Origin: Pyrobaculum sp. WP30
Lineage (GTDB): Archaea > Thermoproteota > Thermoprotei > Thermoproteales > Thermoproteaceae
NCBI GenBank assembly: GCA_001189275.1
Contig: CP012158.1
Location: 806,001-870,000 of the forward strand
DNA: 64,000 nucleotides
Reading direction: 5' to 3'
Below are positions 46,868 through 55,600 of the stretch, piece by piece (the first letter of the stretch is position 1; each line of letters begins with the position of its first letter). Both the position numbers and the translations under genes were made by a program. The notes under the pieces were generated by a model. It was not told the DNA's origin and ran no database searches. It saw nothing but the letters and a program-made list of their open reading frames with translations.

Positions 46868-48627
46868 AGCTCCAGCCACCGGTCCCTCCTCCCCTCGGGC
46901 ACAAAGGCGCCGAAGGGACACACCTCTGCACACATGCCACAACCCACGCAGAGCGACGGGTCTACATACGCTTTTTTATCCGGCCGCTTTGAGATGGCGC
47001 TACACCTTAGAAGGTTGTAGCAAAGGCCGCAGCCGGTGCATCTGTCCGGGTCGACGCGGTATTTGGGAAGCTGAAGACCCGCTCTCCTCGCCTTTCTCGT
47101 CGCGATTAAGGTACACGGCCTTCTGGACACCACGACAGCCGGCTTGCCCGCCTTGACCACCTCCACAGCCTTCTTCACCGTCTCCACAGATCTCTTGATG
47201 TCCACCGGGTCTATCACAAAGGTGGGGAGGCCCAAGGCCTCCGTGATCTTCTCCACCGGCACTGCTCTGCTGGGGCTGGGCTGGCCCCCCGTCATGGCGG
47301 TATATGCGTTGTCCATAACCACGATGAGGATGGGCACCTGCCTCGTGGCCACGTCGATTAGTTGCGGCAACACGGCGTGGTAAAACGTGGAGTCGCCGAC
47401 TGTGGCGACCACGAAGTGCCTCCCCGTAATTGAAATGCCGGCGCCCAGCCCCACGGAGGAGCCCATGTGGGTGATCAAGTCCTGCTGGCCCATGTTGATG
47501 CCGAGGGAGTAGCAACCTATGTCGCCTGACCACAACGGGTTGAGGCCCGCGGTGGCTAGCCTAAGTATGTAGAAGGTGCCCATGTGGGGGCATCCGGGGC
47601 AGAGGGCCGGGGGCCTCGGCGCAGGCTCCACAGGCGGCTTAGGGGGTTGCGGCGGGTCGTAGGGCAGGTCCAGCGCCTTGGCGAGCCCCGCCGCCACCTT
47701 GCCTATATCCAACTCGCCGTATTTCGGGAAGTAGCCGTCAAGCTTGCCCTTGGTCGCCACGCCCATGGCCCTTAGCTGAAACTCCACCACTGGGTCGCCT
47801 TCCTCCACCACGATTACAGATTTCGCCAGCTCCGCCACTTTCCGGGGGACGGGAATCGGCATTCCAAGCTTCACCACGGTGGCGCTGATCCTCAGCCGCC
47901 TCAGCGCCTCCTTGACGTAGTTGTAGGCGACTCCGGAGGCAACCACCGCCACATCTCCAGATCCCTCCACTGAGACATACTCGCCGGCCACGTCCCGCAT
48001 CTTCTCCCACTTCTCCACCAGCTCCTTCCTCCGCTCCCTGGCGTTGGCAGGCACGAGGTTGAACCTCTTCACATCTCTTGTGAATCTGCCCCACTTGGGA
48101 GGGGCCGGGGGCTCCAGCTCCACCGGCGCCCTCACGTGGCTCACCCTGGTGACGCTCCTGAGCATAACCGGGTGCTTCAGCCTCTCGCTTAGCTCAAACG
48201 CGGCCTTGGCCATTTTGCACGCCTCGGCGGGGTTGCTCGGCTCCAGCACAGGAACGTAGGACTGGAGCCCGTACCACCTGGTGTCTTGCTCGTTCTGTGA
48301 GGAGTGCATCCACGGGTCGTCTGCTGTTACGATGAGGAAGCCGCCCTCTACGCCTGTGTACGCCGCGCTGTGTAGCGGGTCCGCCGCCACGTTTAGCCCC
48401 ACGTGTTTCATGGCCGTCAAGGCCCTGGCGCCGGCGAGGGCGGCGCCGTAGGCCAGCTCGAAGGCTGTCTTCTCGTTTGTAGCCCAGTGGACGAAGCGGT
48501 CTTTAAACTCCTCCAGAGTCTCCAGGATCTCTGTAGACGGCGTGCCTGGGTAGGCCGTAGCCGCCGCGACGCCGCCGCTTAAGGCGCCGTAGGCGATGGC
48601 CTCGTTGCCCAGAAGAAGCAACCGCAT
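46852..48627 (-). CDS. iorA: Indolepyruvate ferredoxin oxidoreductase alpha subunit
   Basis: 591-residue catalytic subunit. Pyrimidine-binding domain at the N-terminus (AYPGTPSTEILETL, MKHVGLNVAADPLHS), thiamine diphosphate domain (SGDIGCYSLG, VMDNAYTAMTGGQPSPS), and two C-terminal 4Fe-4S motifs: CTGCGLCYNLLRC and CVGCGMCAEVCPFGAF. Its own A/T box (AGTTTATAAAG on the plus strand) lies 24 bp upstream. Operon with iorB. Confidence 0.95.
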   Translation of the reverse strand: MRLLLLGNEAIAYGALSGGVAAATAYPGTPSTEILETLEEFKDRFVHWATNEKTAFELAYGAALAGARALTAMKHVGLNVAADPLHSAAYTGVEGGFLIVTADDPWMHSSQNEQDTRWYGLQSYVPVLEPSNPAEACKMAKAAFELSERLKHPVMLRSVTRVSHVRAPVELEPPAPPKWGRFTRDVKRFNLVPANARERRKELVEKWEKMRDVAGEYVSVEGSGDVAVVASGVAYNYVKEALRRLRISATVVKLGMPIPVPRKVAELAKSVIVVEEGDPVVEFQLRAMGVATKGKLDGYFPKYGELDIGKVAAGLAKALDLPYDPPQPPKPPVEPAPRPPALCPGCPHMGTFYILRLATAGLNPLWSGDIGCYSLGINMGQQDLITHMGSSVGLGAGISITGRHFVVATVGDSTFYHAVLPQLIDVATRQVPILIVVMDNAYTAMTGGQPSPSRAVPVEKITEALGLPTFVIDPVDIKRSVETVKKAVEVVKAGKPAVVVSRRPCTLIATRKARRAGLQLPKYRVDPDRCTGCGLCYNLLRCSAISKRPDKKAYVDPSLCVGCGMCAEVCPFGAFVPEGRRDRWLELWQQA

Positions 48628-48709
48628 GTATACATAATCATATATAGTTTATAAAGTTTTCAATAGATAGAAGACACAAGGCTTAAATACCTGTGCGATA
48701 TAAGACGGG

Positions 48710-48979
48710 ATGCGGTTTTGCCCCAGAGACGGCACTTTGATGGTGCCCCAGAAGAAAAACAACACAACAGTGTTGAAATGCCCCAAGTGCGGGTACGAGG
48801 TGAAGCTCACAGAAAAGGCGAGGGAGGCGTATAGACAGAAGTCGGAGGTCGCCGAGGAGAAGAAAAGAGGCGTAATGGTGGCTGAGGAGAAGAGGATTGA
48901 GTACGACAAGGAGGAGATGGAGGAGCTCCGGAGGCAACTCCTCGAAAACCTACAGGAGTCCGAGCGGGAGAGCGACTAG
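48710..48979 (+). CDS. RPB9/TFS N-terminal zinc-ribbon protein
   Basis: 89 residues. MRFCPRDGTLMVPQKK and VLKCPKCGYEVKL make an RPB9/TFS-type N-terminal ribbon. The rest is a highly charged helix; the second ribbon with the RNA-cleaving DE hairpin of TFS is missing. The first ligand pair reads CPRD instead of CPxC, so only three Cys remain (with Asp7 as possible fourth ligand). Possibly an RNA polymerase accessory factor. A CTTAAATAC box lies 25 bp upstream. Confidence 0.75.
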   Translation: MRFCPRDGTLMVPQKKNNTTVLKCPKCGYEVKLTEKAREAYRQKSEVAEEKKRGVMVAEEKRIEYDKEEMEELRRQLLENLQESERESD

Positions 48980-49074
48980 CTCAGCCTGGTTCAGGACCTA
49001 TCACCAGTCAGTAGCCGTCTCTCATCACGGTTCTTAGGCGTATAAAGATTTAAGGGCGTTAAATAGTAAGTACA

Positions 49075-49536
49075 ATGGTTAAATACCTCAAGGCCGAGCT
49101 TGTGACCCTGGTTGAGACTCTGGATTCCTACGGCCAGCTCGTCGGCATAATGCTGATAGGGGCCGAGGAGTGGGGCGATAAGGCGGTGCCCATCATAATA
49201 GGGGCGGCCGAGACCCTCTCCATCAAGAAGGGGCTTGGCGAGGTGGATTTCCCACGTCCCCTAACCCACGACCTCTTCGTAGACGTGCTGGAGGCCCTGG
49301 GGGCCGCCGTGGAGAAGATCACAATAGACGCGCTGGTCTCCAACACCTACACCGCCACTGTTTACGTCAAGGACCGGGAGGGGAGGGTGCACACCTTCGA
49401 CTCCAGGCCCAGCGACGCTGTGGCCATCGCGGTGAGGGTAAACGCGCCCATCTACATAGCGGACACCTTGGAGAAACACGCGGAAGACGTGGGGAGGTAC
49501 ATGGCGCCGCCCAGCGGAAAAGTCACAGAGGAGTGA
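49075..49536 (+). CDS. DUF151 (bifunctional nuclease-like) protein
   Basis: 153 residues of the BFN/DUF151 family: PIIIGAAETLSIKKGL, RPLTHDLFVDVLEALG, and the signature DSRPSDAVAIAVRVNAPIYIAD. Family members have been described as nucleases or UV-stress proteins in other lineages; role here unknown. Stand-alone gene; A/T box GCGTTAAATAG about 22 bp upstream. Confidence 0.85.
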   Translation: MVKYLKAELVTLVETLDSYGQLVGIMLIGAEEWGDKAVPIIIGAAETLSIKKGLGEVDFPRPLTHDLFVDVLEALGAAVEKITIDALVSNTYTATVYVKDREGRVHTFDSRPSDAVAIAVRVNAPIYIADTLEKHAEDVGRYMAPPSGKVTEE

Positions 49537-49537
49537 C

Positions 49538-49783
49538 CTAAGCTTTCCCCCGAAGCGCGGCCTCGATTAGCTGGAGGGCCCGCACTATTTCGTCAAGTGT
49601 GTTTTTCAGAGTGAGGAGATCCTCCGGCTTCTCTACCACGTACTTCACATGGATATGCCACAGCCCCCCGGCGCATATGTGTCGAATCTCCATGCCCCTG
49701 GGGATGTCCACATCGTCGGGCCTCACCGCGTCTATGAAGCCGCAGTCCAGCGGCGTCGCTATTTCAGCCTCTACCTCTTTCAT
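49538..49783 (-). CDS. KEOPS subunit Pcc1-like protein
   Basis: About 81 residues: MKEVEAEIATPLDCGFIDAVRPDDVDIP and LLTLKNTLDEIVRALQLIEAAL. The alternation fits the small dimeric Pcc1 fold (beta strands then a long helix starting L(R/K)xTLN), a KEOPS component for tRNA t6A synthesis. ATG 49783 is preferred because it overlaps the end of the RecJ-like gene by 20 bp. Moderate confidence; support comes partly from the rps15/RecJ-like neighbourhood typical for archaea. Confidence 0.6.
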   Translation of the reverse strand: MKEVEAEIATPLDCGFIDAVRPDDVDIPRGMEIRHICAGGLWHIHVKYVVEKPEDLLTLKNTLDEIVRALQLIEAALRGKA

Positions 49784-50828
49784 AGATCTGCAGGAAATCC
49801 ACGTATTTACCGCTCTCCACATACGTCACCAGGTGGGTGGGAAAAAGCAACGTCTGCCCCACCTCAGCCAGGGCCTCCGCCATTTTCTTCAAGCCGGCCC
49901 GCTGGGCCGGAGGCGCCACCACGGCTACAAGCGACCCGCGGGATGTCTCGTGACGCAACGCAACCCAGTCGCTCAGCTTCAGGTAGTGGGAAAGGTAAGG
50001 CGGTATCTTATACACGTAGAAGGGGTTCTGCACAGGCACCACGCCCTCCTTAACCCTCTTCACAACCATGTAGAAAACCTCGGCGAAGTTAGACACATAC
50101 GTCTCCACGTCTTTATCCACAAACCCCGCCACGTCGGCCTCAAGCCGCGCCGCCACGTCCGCGGGCTTGAAAGTGGGGGAATAGGGCCGCACAGCCTTGT
50201 CTAAAACGGCCGTGTGGAAACCCTCGTTAAACACGGCACCCAGCGCCCAGTCGAGGAGCGACACCACCTCCTCCTGCGTCATGGAGGCGATAACCCCGCC
50301 GCCCTCCACCTGGCGGCCTGTGACCCCCGGCACCACTGGCAACGTGGAGAGAGAAAGCGCCTTCCTCGCCGGCAGGGACTCCAGAAACGGAAAAACCACA
50401 GCGAGCCGCTCATCCCCCTTCAAGATCTCCCGGGGGAACTGGCACCTGTACTCGCAGTAGTCCACACTCCACGCGTAGTGGCCTACATAAAGCGCCTTGT
50501 GTATGTGCTCCTCCAGCGGAGACAGCGTCTGGATGATCACCGCGGCGTAGTAGCTCAGCGACGTGAAGTCGGAGCTGTATCTGCTGTCGTCCACGCCCAC
50601 CTCACCCTCGGTTATGTACATCCCGTCGCACCTAAACCCCACACATACCCCCCTCTGCGGCGGCCAATCCACCACAGACACATGCACAGTCTCTCCCAAG
50701 GCCGCCGCCAGCGCATACGCGGCGAGGTACGCATCCACAGACCTCCTGACGTATATCGCCAATGGGTTCTGCTTCAGGTACTCCAGCACCCTGTCGATGT
50801 GGTCAATGACGAAATTCCTAAACTCCAC
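49764..50828 (-). CDS. RecJ/Cdc45-like protein, probably catalytically inactive
   Basis: 354 residues. The N-terminus (LAIYVRRSVDAYLAAYALAAAL) occupies the place of the DHH motif I (DxDGxxSAAIL) but lacks its acidic residues, and no DHH triad is visible; GVDDSRYSSD may be a remnant of motif III. The gene lies between rps15 and the Pcc1-like gene, where crenarchaea encode RecJ/Cdc45-type proteins of the CMG-like replication helicase. The assignment is inference from weak similarity plus position. Confidence 0.5.
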   Translation of the reverse strand: MEFRNFVIDHIDRVLEYLKQNPLAIYVRRSVDAYLAAYALAAALGETVHVSVVDWPPQRGVCVGFRCDGMYITEGEVGVDDSRYSSDFTSLSYYAAVIIQTLSPLEEHIHKALYVGHYAWSVDYCEYRCQFPREILKGDERLAVVFPFLESLPARKALSLSTLPVVPGVTGRQVEGGGVIASMTQEEVVSLLDWALGAVFNEGFHTAVLDKAVRPYSPTFKPADVAARLEADVAGFVDKDVETYVSNFAEVFYMVVKRVKEGVVPVQNPFYVYKIPPYLSHYLKLSDWVALRHETSRGSLVAVVAPPAQRAGLKKMAEALAEVGQTLLFPTHLVTYVESGKYVDFLQIYERGRG

Positions 50829-50856
50829 GTAAAAACACCAGCCGGCTTTTTAAAGG

Positions 50857-51312
50857 TTAAGTCGCCAGATGCGACAAAGCCTGCGGATTGTAGACAAAAT
50901 CCTTCGGCAACTTACCAACTCTTTTGTAATACTTCACCAGCCTGTGGATCTTGGACTCGACCAGCTGCAGTCCTCTCCGCGACGCCATGTCCTTCGGGTG
51001 CTCCTCCAGGTGCTTCCTTATCCTCAACGCCCTGCGGATCAAGTTAAGCAAGTCCTCCGGGAGCTCCTGCCTAACCCCGTGCTCCTCCAAGATCCTCGTC
51101 AGCTTCTTCCCAGTTATCGGCTTAACCAGCGGTATGCCGTATTGATCCCTCAAAATCAAGCCGATCTGAGAAGGCAGGAAACCGCGGCGGGCTAGCTCCA
51201 CCACAAGTTGCTCCACCTCGTCAGGCGTATACTGGATCCAGGTGGGCACAGTGGGGTGGGCAGGCCTCACCGAACGCGATCTGCCCTTCTTATCGCGAGA
51301 TCTATGAGGCAC
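50857..51312 (-). CDS. rps15: 30S ribosomal protein S15
   Basis: 151 residues, archaeal/eukaryotic uS15 with the N-terminal extension [14 protein letters not shown] and core [26 protein letters not shown] and [31 protein letters not shown] box is 24 bp upstream of ATG 51312. Probably first gene of an operon with the RecJ-like and Pcc1-like genes (28-bp gap). Confidence 0.96.
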   Translation of the reverse strand: MPHRSRDKKGRSRSVRPAHPTVPTWIQYTPDEVEQLVVELARRGFLPSQIGLILRDQYGIPLVKPITGKKLTRILEEHGVRQELPEDLLNLIRRALRIRKHLEEHPKDMASRRGLQLVESKIHRLVKYYKRVGKLPKDFVYNPQALSHLAT

Positions 51313-51375
51313 GACGCCAGTAATCCAGCCATTTATAAACTTTAACAGTTTTTAAAGGGCGTAGATATACCGCCC

Positions 51376-52107
51376 ATGGGCCAGCCGCCGCCGTGGCTCT
51401 GGGACTTGCCCCTTGTAGATTTATATTCTGTTGATATCATTGGGTTTATGTACGACGTACCCTTCGTGGCTACGCCCGAGGTGGTTGTCCGCAGGATGCT
51501 TCAGCTGGCCCGGGTTAGACCCGGGGAGGTGCTGTACGACTTGGGGTCAGGGGATGGGAGGATTGTAATAGCCGCGGCCAAGGAGTTCGGGGCGCGGGCT
51601 TTCGGCGTTGAGATCCGGAAGGACCTCTACGAGCAGTCCACGGCCCGCATAAAAGACCTGGGGCTTTCAGACAAGGCGGCGATTATAAACGCCAGCTTCT
51701 ACGAAGTGCCGCTTACAGACGCCGACGTGATCACCATGTATCTGCTCACGACGGTTAACGAGAGGCTTAAGCCGAAGCTCGAGAAGGAGCTTAGGCCCGC
51801 CACGCGGGTGGTTACACACGACTTCGAGGTCCCCGGCTGGCGCCCCGTGGTGGTGGAGGAGGTCTACGAGGAGTGGCGGAGCCACAAGCTCTACCTCTAC
51901 AAGATCCCCGGCAAGGAGATCCCCATCCCCGGCAAGGTGAGGGCAGTCGAGGACAGATGGCTTGGGCAGGTGGCTCAGCATATAGACGGGGCCGCCTCCC
52001 TCGAGGAGATAGCCACTAAGCTGGGCGTCACCATTAGGCAGGTGCGGGAGGCTTTGGAGGAGCTGAGGAAGCTCGGCGTGGTGGAGGAGGTGAAGATCAT
52101 TAAATGA
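51376..52107 (+). CDS. SAM-dependent methyltransferase (aKMT-like) with C-terminal winged helix
   Basis: 243 residues. FVATPEVVVRRMLQLARVRPGEVLYDLGSGDGRIVIAAAKEFGARAFGVEI is the SAM-binding block and resembles the crenarchaeal protein-lysine methyltransferase aKMT. The last 60 residues (QHIDGAASLEEIATKLGVTIRQVREALEELRKLGVVEE) form a winged-helix-like domain not present in aKMT. Overlaps the next gene by 4 bp. Box TTTTTAAAGG 24 bp upstream. Substrate is inference. Confidence 0.75.
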   Translation: MGQPPPWLWDLPLVDLYSVDIIGFMYDVPFVATPEVVVRRMLQLARVRPGEVLYDLGSGDGRIVIAAAKEFGARAFGVEIRKDLYEQSTARIKDLGLSDKAAIINASFYEVPLTDADVITMYLLTTVNERLKPKLEKELRPATRVVTHDFEVPGWRPVVVEEVYEEWRSHKLYLYKIPGKEIPIPGKVRAVEDRWLGQVAQHIDGAASLEEIATKLGVTIRQVREALEELRKLGVVEEVKIIK

Positions 52108-52982
52108 AGGAAGTCATAGAGCTTTACCGGAGGATCGGCGGCTTCCAAGCGCTTCATGCCGCCGAGGCCTACGACGTCCTCAAGGAAGCTGTTGAGCAGG
52201 CGGATCTCCGCTTCTTCTCCTTCACCGGCAATCTGGTAGCCACTGGGGTTAGGGAGGTTATCGCAGACGCGCTTAGGAGGAGACTGTTCAACGTGGTGGT
52301 GACGACAGCCGGCGCGCTGGATCACGACATCGCCAAGGCTATGGGGGCGAGGTACATGGCCGGCTCCTTTGACCTCGACGATGTGGAGCTGGGGGCCCGG
52401 GGTCTCCACAGGCTGGGCAACGTGGTGATTAGGAAGGAGGAATACGGACCCTTGGTGGAGAGGTTCGTGCTGAGGTTCTGCGAGAGGCTGTGGGGGAGGT
52501 CCGTCGCTACCTACGAGCTGGCGGAGGAAATGGGCAGGGAGTTGCCCGAGGACTCCGTATTGGGCGCGGCGGCTAGAGCCGGCGTGAAGATCTTCGTCCC
52601 CGGCATAGTAGACGGCGCCGTAGGCACCGCCTTGTTGACATGCAACGACCTCGCCAGGGCCAGGAGGGGCGGGTCCCGGCTTGTGGTAGACGTGTTGAGG
52701 GACGAGGAGGCGCTGAGGGAACTTGTGCACAGCGGCAAGAAACTGGCGGCCCTCATCGTGGGGGGCGGCATAAGCAAACACCACGTCATCTGGTGGGCCC
52801 AGTTCAGGGGCGGTCTAGACTACGCGGTCTACGTCTCGACGGCGGCGGAGTACGACGGCTCCCTCAGTGGGGCAAGGCCTAGGGAGGCGGTTAGCTGGGG
52901 CAAGGTGAAGCCCTCCGCAAGAACCGTCTACGTCTTTGCAGACGCCACGCTTGTCTTGCCCATCCTCCTCAAGAGCCTTTGA
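52104..52982 (+). CDS. dys: Deoxyhypusine synthase
   Basis: 292 residues. Transfers the aminobutyl group of spermidine to a lysine of translation factor aIF5A. NAD-binding TTAGALDHDIAKAMG, active-site block VGGGISKHHVIWWAQFRGGLDYAVYVSTAAEYDGSLSGA with the catalytic Lys. Shorter N-terminus than eukaryotic enzymes. Four-base overlap with the methyltransferase gene and 1-bp gap to the glycosyltransferase, so all are one transcript. Confidence 0.95.
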   Translation: MKEVIELYRRIGGFQALHAAEAYDVLKEAVEQADLRFFSFTGNLVATGVREVIADALRRRLFNVVVTTAGALDHDIAKAMGARYMAGSFDLDDVELGARGLHRLGNVVIRKEEYGPLVERFVLRFCERLWGRSVATYELAEEMGRELPEDSVLGAAARAGVKIFVPGIVDGAVGTALLTCNDLARARRGGSRLVVDVLRDEEALRELVHSGKKLAALIVGGGISKHHVIWWAQFRGGLDYAVYVSTAAEYDGSLSGARPREAVSWGKVKPSARTVYVFADATLVLPILLKSL

Positions 52983-52983
52983 T

Positions 52984-53943
52984 ATGTTTCTGGAGGCGGT
53001 CTCCGCAGTGGCGGCTTTTGGCGCCGGCGTTCTCTTTGGGATGTGGTGGGTGCCGTATCAGAAGAGGAGGGGCATCACCTCGCGCGACATCTACAAGGGG
53101 GTAGACGGCGTGCCGCGGGCGGGCGGATTGATCGCCTTGGTGGCCGCGGCTGTGGGCTACGGCATCATCTCGGCGTCTGTGTGGGCGGCTGTGCCGCTTC
53201 TGGTCGTGGCGCTCGCCGTTGGGTTGCTGGGTCTCGTGGACGACCTGCGGGGGGTACACGAATACGCCAGGGTCCTCTTCCCCGTGCTTCTTGCGTTTGT
53301 GCTTGCCAGGGCTGTGGACGTCAGGCTCACGATACCCGCGGTGGGTCTCTTCTACGGGGCCACCGGGTGGCTCGCCGTGTTGGCCATGCCGGTTATGACA
53401 AACGCCTTCAACATGCTGGACCCAGTCAACGGCTTCCTTCCGGCGGCTAACGTGGCGGTGGCCGCCTCGCTCGCCGCCGTGGCGGCCGTGAGGGGGCAGG
53501 TAGACGCCGTCTACCTGCTGATGATACACATGGCCGCCTCGCTTGCCCTCTACCTCTACAACAAGTACCCGGCGAAGACCTTCAACGGAAATGTGGGGAG
53601 CTACTTCCTAGGGGCAAGCCTCTCGACGCTGGCCGTGTTGTATGACCTAGTGCCGTATCTCATCTTGGCCGGACTCCCCTTTGTGGTCAACGGCGCGTTG
53701 ATAATCTTCACCTCCGGCGGCATAAAGGCTAGGGAGAAGATCGCGAGGCCGACGTATCTCAGAGACGGCGTCGTGTATCAAGACTGCTCCTCGCCCATCA
53801 TCTCGCTTGTGAGAGTCGCGGTTTCGGACAGGCCCATGGGGGAATACGACGTATTCAAGACGTTGACTGTAGCGGTGGCGGCGTCTTCGGCCCTCACGGC
53901 GGCCCTCGCGTTTTTCCTAAGACTGCTGAATATGCCCATATGA
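52984..53943 (+). CDS. GPT/WecA-type sugar-phosphate transferase
   Basis: About 319 residues with some nine to ten membrane helices. Landmarks: DGVPRAGGL, GLLGLVDDLRG (metal-binding Asp pair), NAFNMLDPVNGFLPA, and FNGNVGSYFLGASL. It fits transfer of GlcNAc-1-phosphate from UDP-sugar to dolichyl phosphate, the first step of N-glycan assembly. ATG 52984 is right after the dys stop. Confidence 0.85.
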   Translation: MFLEAVSAVAAFGAGVLFGMWWVPYQKRRGITSRDIYKGVDGVPRAGGLIALVAAAVGYGIISASVWAAVPLLVVALAVGLLGLVDDLRGVHEYARVLFPVLLAFVLARAVDVRLTIPAVGLFYGATGWLAVLAMPVMTNAFNMLDPVNGFLPAANVAVAASLAAVAAVRGQVDAVYLLMIHMAASLALYLYNKYPAKTFNGNVGSYFLGASLSTLAVLYDLVPYLILAGLPFVVNGALIIFTSGGIKAREKIARPTYLRDGVVYQDCSSPIISLVRVAVSDRPMGEYDVFKTLTVAVAASSALTAALAFFLRLLNMPI

Positions 53944-54155
53944 AGAGGGTCCTCCTACTCCTGTTTTCCTCCTACGCCGTCTTGACCGCGCTTTTTGTGA
54001 TCGCGTCGGCGCTTCTGCCCATCCTAAGGAAGAAGATTGCGGCCGGCTTCGCCGTGGGCGACGTGGCGATTGTCGTTGCGGTTTTTCTCTACGGGCTGTT
54101 TATATATATTGCAGGTCTCTTACTGATACGTGCCAGTTGCAAAGATAGACGTTGA
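53940..54155 (+). CDS. Small two-helix membrane protein
   Basis: 71 residues with membrane helices at about 3-27 and 37-63, basic ends (KRVLL..., CKDRR). ATGA overlap with the glycosyltransferase stop. Could be a small partner of that enzyme, but function is unknown. Confidence 0.55.
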   Translation: MKRVLLLLFSSYAVLTALFVIASALLPILRKKIAAGFAVGDVAIVVAVFLYGLFIYIAGLLLIRASCKDRR

Positions 54156-54276
54156 GACCTTGAGGTGCATAGCCGGCGTGTCCCGCTGGGAGCTTTGCAT
54201 AAGGCTGAAAAACGCGAGGCGGGATCTCGCGGAGCTGGAGGCGAGAGTTGAAAAACTGCTCCAGGAGGCGCCGTGA
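54130..54276 (+). CDS. 48-residue coiled-coil protein
   Basis: A small gene: GTG 54130 to TGA 54276 gives MPVAKIDVETLRCIAGVSRW followed by a heptad-like helix (LKNARRDLAELEARVEKLLQ). It overlaps the preceding gene by 26 bp and the following GTPase gene by 4 bp (GTGA), exactly the spacing of the other genes in this operon. Perhaps a partner of the GTPase; unknown function. Confidence 0.6.
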   Translation: MPVAKIDVETLRCIAGVSRWELCIRLKNARRDLAELEARVEKLLQEAP

Positions 54277-54758
54277 GGCGGCACTCGGTGGCGGTCATGG
54301 GGGTGGGGGGCGTGGGGAAAACCACCTACGTGTTTAGACTGCTGGGCCTCTCCCTCAAGCCAAGGACCACGCTGAGGCCCGGCATATACCGCCTCTACCT
54401 GAGGGACAAGGAGGTGGACTTCATAGACGTGCCGGGCCAGGTGGCCACAGAGGTTGCCAGAAATTTCGCCAAGGCCTGGACCTTCTATGTGGACCTCATG
54501 ATATATATGTACGACCTTACGGATCAGTCGTCGCTTTATGCAATTGCGGAGCTACATAGCGCCTTGCTTGACAGAGGCATCACCCCCTACAGGAGGGTGG
54601 TGCTGATAGGCAACAAGCGGGACCTCGCGGAGGAGCTAGGGCTCTTCGTCGAGGGGGATGAGATTGCAAACGCCGTCGGCGCCGCCAAGATCTACTACAT
54701 GTCGGCGCTTAAAGACAATGTAGAGGTTTTATATAAACCCCTTGAGGAAAATGTATGA
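54273..54758 (+). CDS. Small Ras/Arf-like GTPase
   Basis: 161 residues with all G motifs: G1 GVGGVGKTT, G3 DVPGQVATE, G4 NKRD, and G5 SALKD. No lipidation signal. It belongs to the archaeal group of small GTPases of unknown pathway. GTG start overlapping the 48-residue gene; its own end overlaps the next start by 4 bp. Confidence 0.85.
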   Translation: MRRHSVAVMGVGGVGKTTYVFRLLGLSLKPRTTLRPGIYRLYLRDKEVDFIDVPGQVATEVARNFAKAWTFYVDLMIYMYDLTDQSSLYAIAELHSALLDRGITPYRRVVLIGNKRDLAEELGLFVEGDEIANAVGAAKIYYMSALKDNVEVLYKPLEENV

Positions 54759-55600
54759 TACCCCGCGACGACATCGTCGCAGGAATCGCCAACACGCCCC
54801 TGGTGGCCCTCCTCTCAGAGCTGGAAGAGGTGAAGCCAAGCCACAAGCTGAGACACCTCCTCGACTTCCTCACGGACATAGGCCTCCTACAGAGAAAAGG
54901 CGACAAGTACAAAAAGGCCCAGCATCCCCCCAGGCCGTACGACGTATCACCCCTCGCCGAGGCCGTCTCGGATCTCTTCCAACAGGTGGCGTTCCCGTAC
55001 CTCGTCTCGGGGAGACGCGTCGCCACGCTCGCCACGGAGCTTCAGAGGGCGCTCTACACATACACAACGGCGTTTCAAAACATGCGCGTCGTGGTGGCGC
55101 AGGAGCTGATGCGCTACGGCGGGTTGACGCTGGTCGCGGGGTGGTTCCCCTGCGGCTTCTCCTCGGAGCTCATGTCCATCGCGGGGAGAGACGTGGTCAT
55201 CGTGGAGGAGCGGGAGGAGCTGGTGGCTCTGGAGATGGACAGGCTCTCCCTCATACCCCTCGCCCCGGAGCCGCTGGGGCAGGAGCTAGCCGCCGCCAGC
55301 TTCTACGCCTTCGAAAACCTGCCGCTGAATGAGATAAAGGCAGCGGCGGAGAAATACGGAAAATTCAACCTAGCCGTGGCCTGCCACAGAGGCGCCGACT
55401 TAAACGCCCTGAGAGAGGTGGCCGAGGAGGTGTTCTACATAAAGCCGAGGGACTCCGTAGTGTCCTTCCTAAACGCAACCCTCCTAGACGCCCTAGGCCT
55501 AACCCGCCCCCTAGACGAGGAGAAGGCACTTAAGAAGGCAGAGAAGGAGGAGGTGGGGCCCTTCGACGTCTACATCCTACGGGGAGCAGGCCCCGCCTGA
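54755..55600 (+). CDS. Hypothetical protein with winged-helix start and Rossmann-like domain
   Basis: 281 residues. The first 60 (NTPLVALLSELEEVKPSHKLRHLLDFLTDIGLLQRKGDKYKKA) look like a winged helix with the following domain resembling a Rossmann or methyltransferase-like fold (LTLVAGWFPCGFSSELMSIAGRDVVIVEEREEL), without a clear SAM motif. Last gene of the dys-GTPase operon (4-bp overlap) and convergent with the phosphatase gene by 24 bp. Function unknown. Confidence 0.6.
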   Translation: MIPRDDIVAGIANTPLVALLSELEEVKPSHKLRHLLDFLTDIGLLQRKGDKYKKAQHPPRPYDVSPLAEAVSDLFQQVAFPYLVSGRRVATLATELQRALYTYTTAFQNMRVVVAQELMRYGGLTLVAGWFPCGFSSELMSIAGRDVVIVEEREELVALEMDRLSLIPLAPEPLGQELAAASFYAFENLPLNEIKAAAEKYGKFNLAVACHRGADLNALREVAEEVFYIKPRDSVVSFLNATLLDALGLTRPLDEEKALKKAEKEEVGPFDVYILRGAGPA

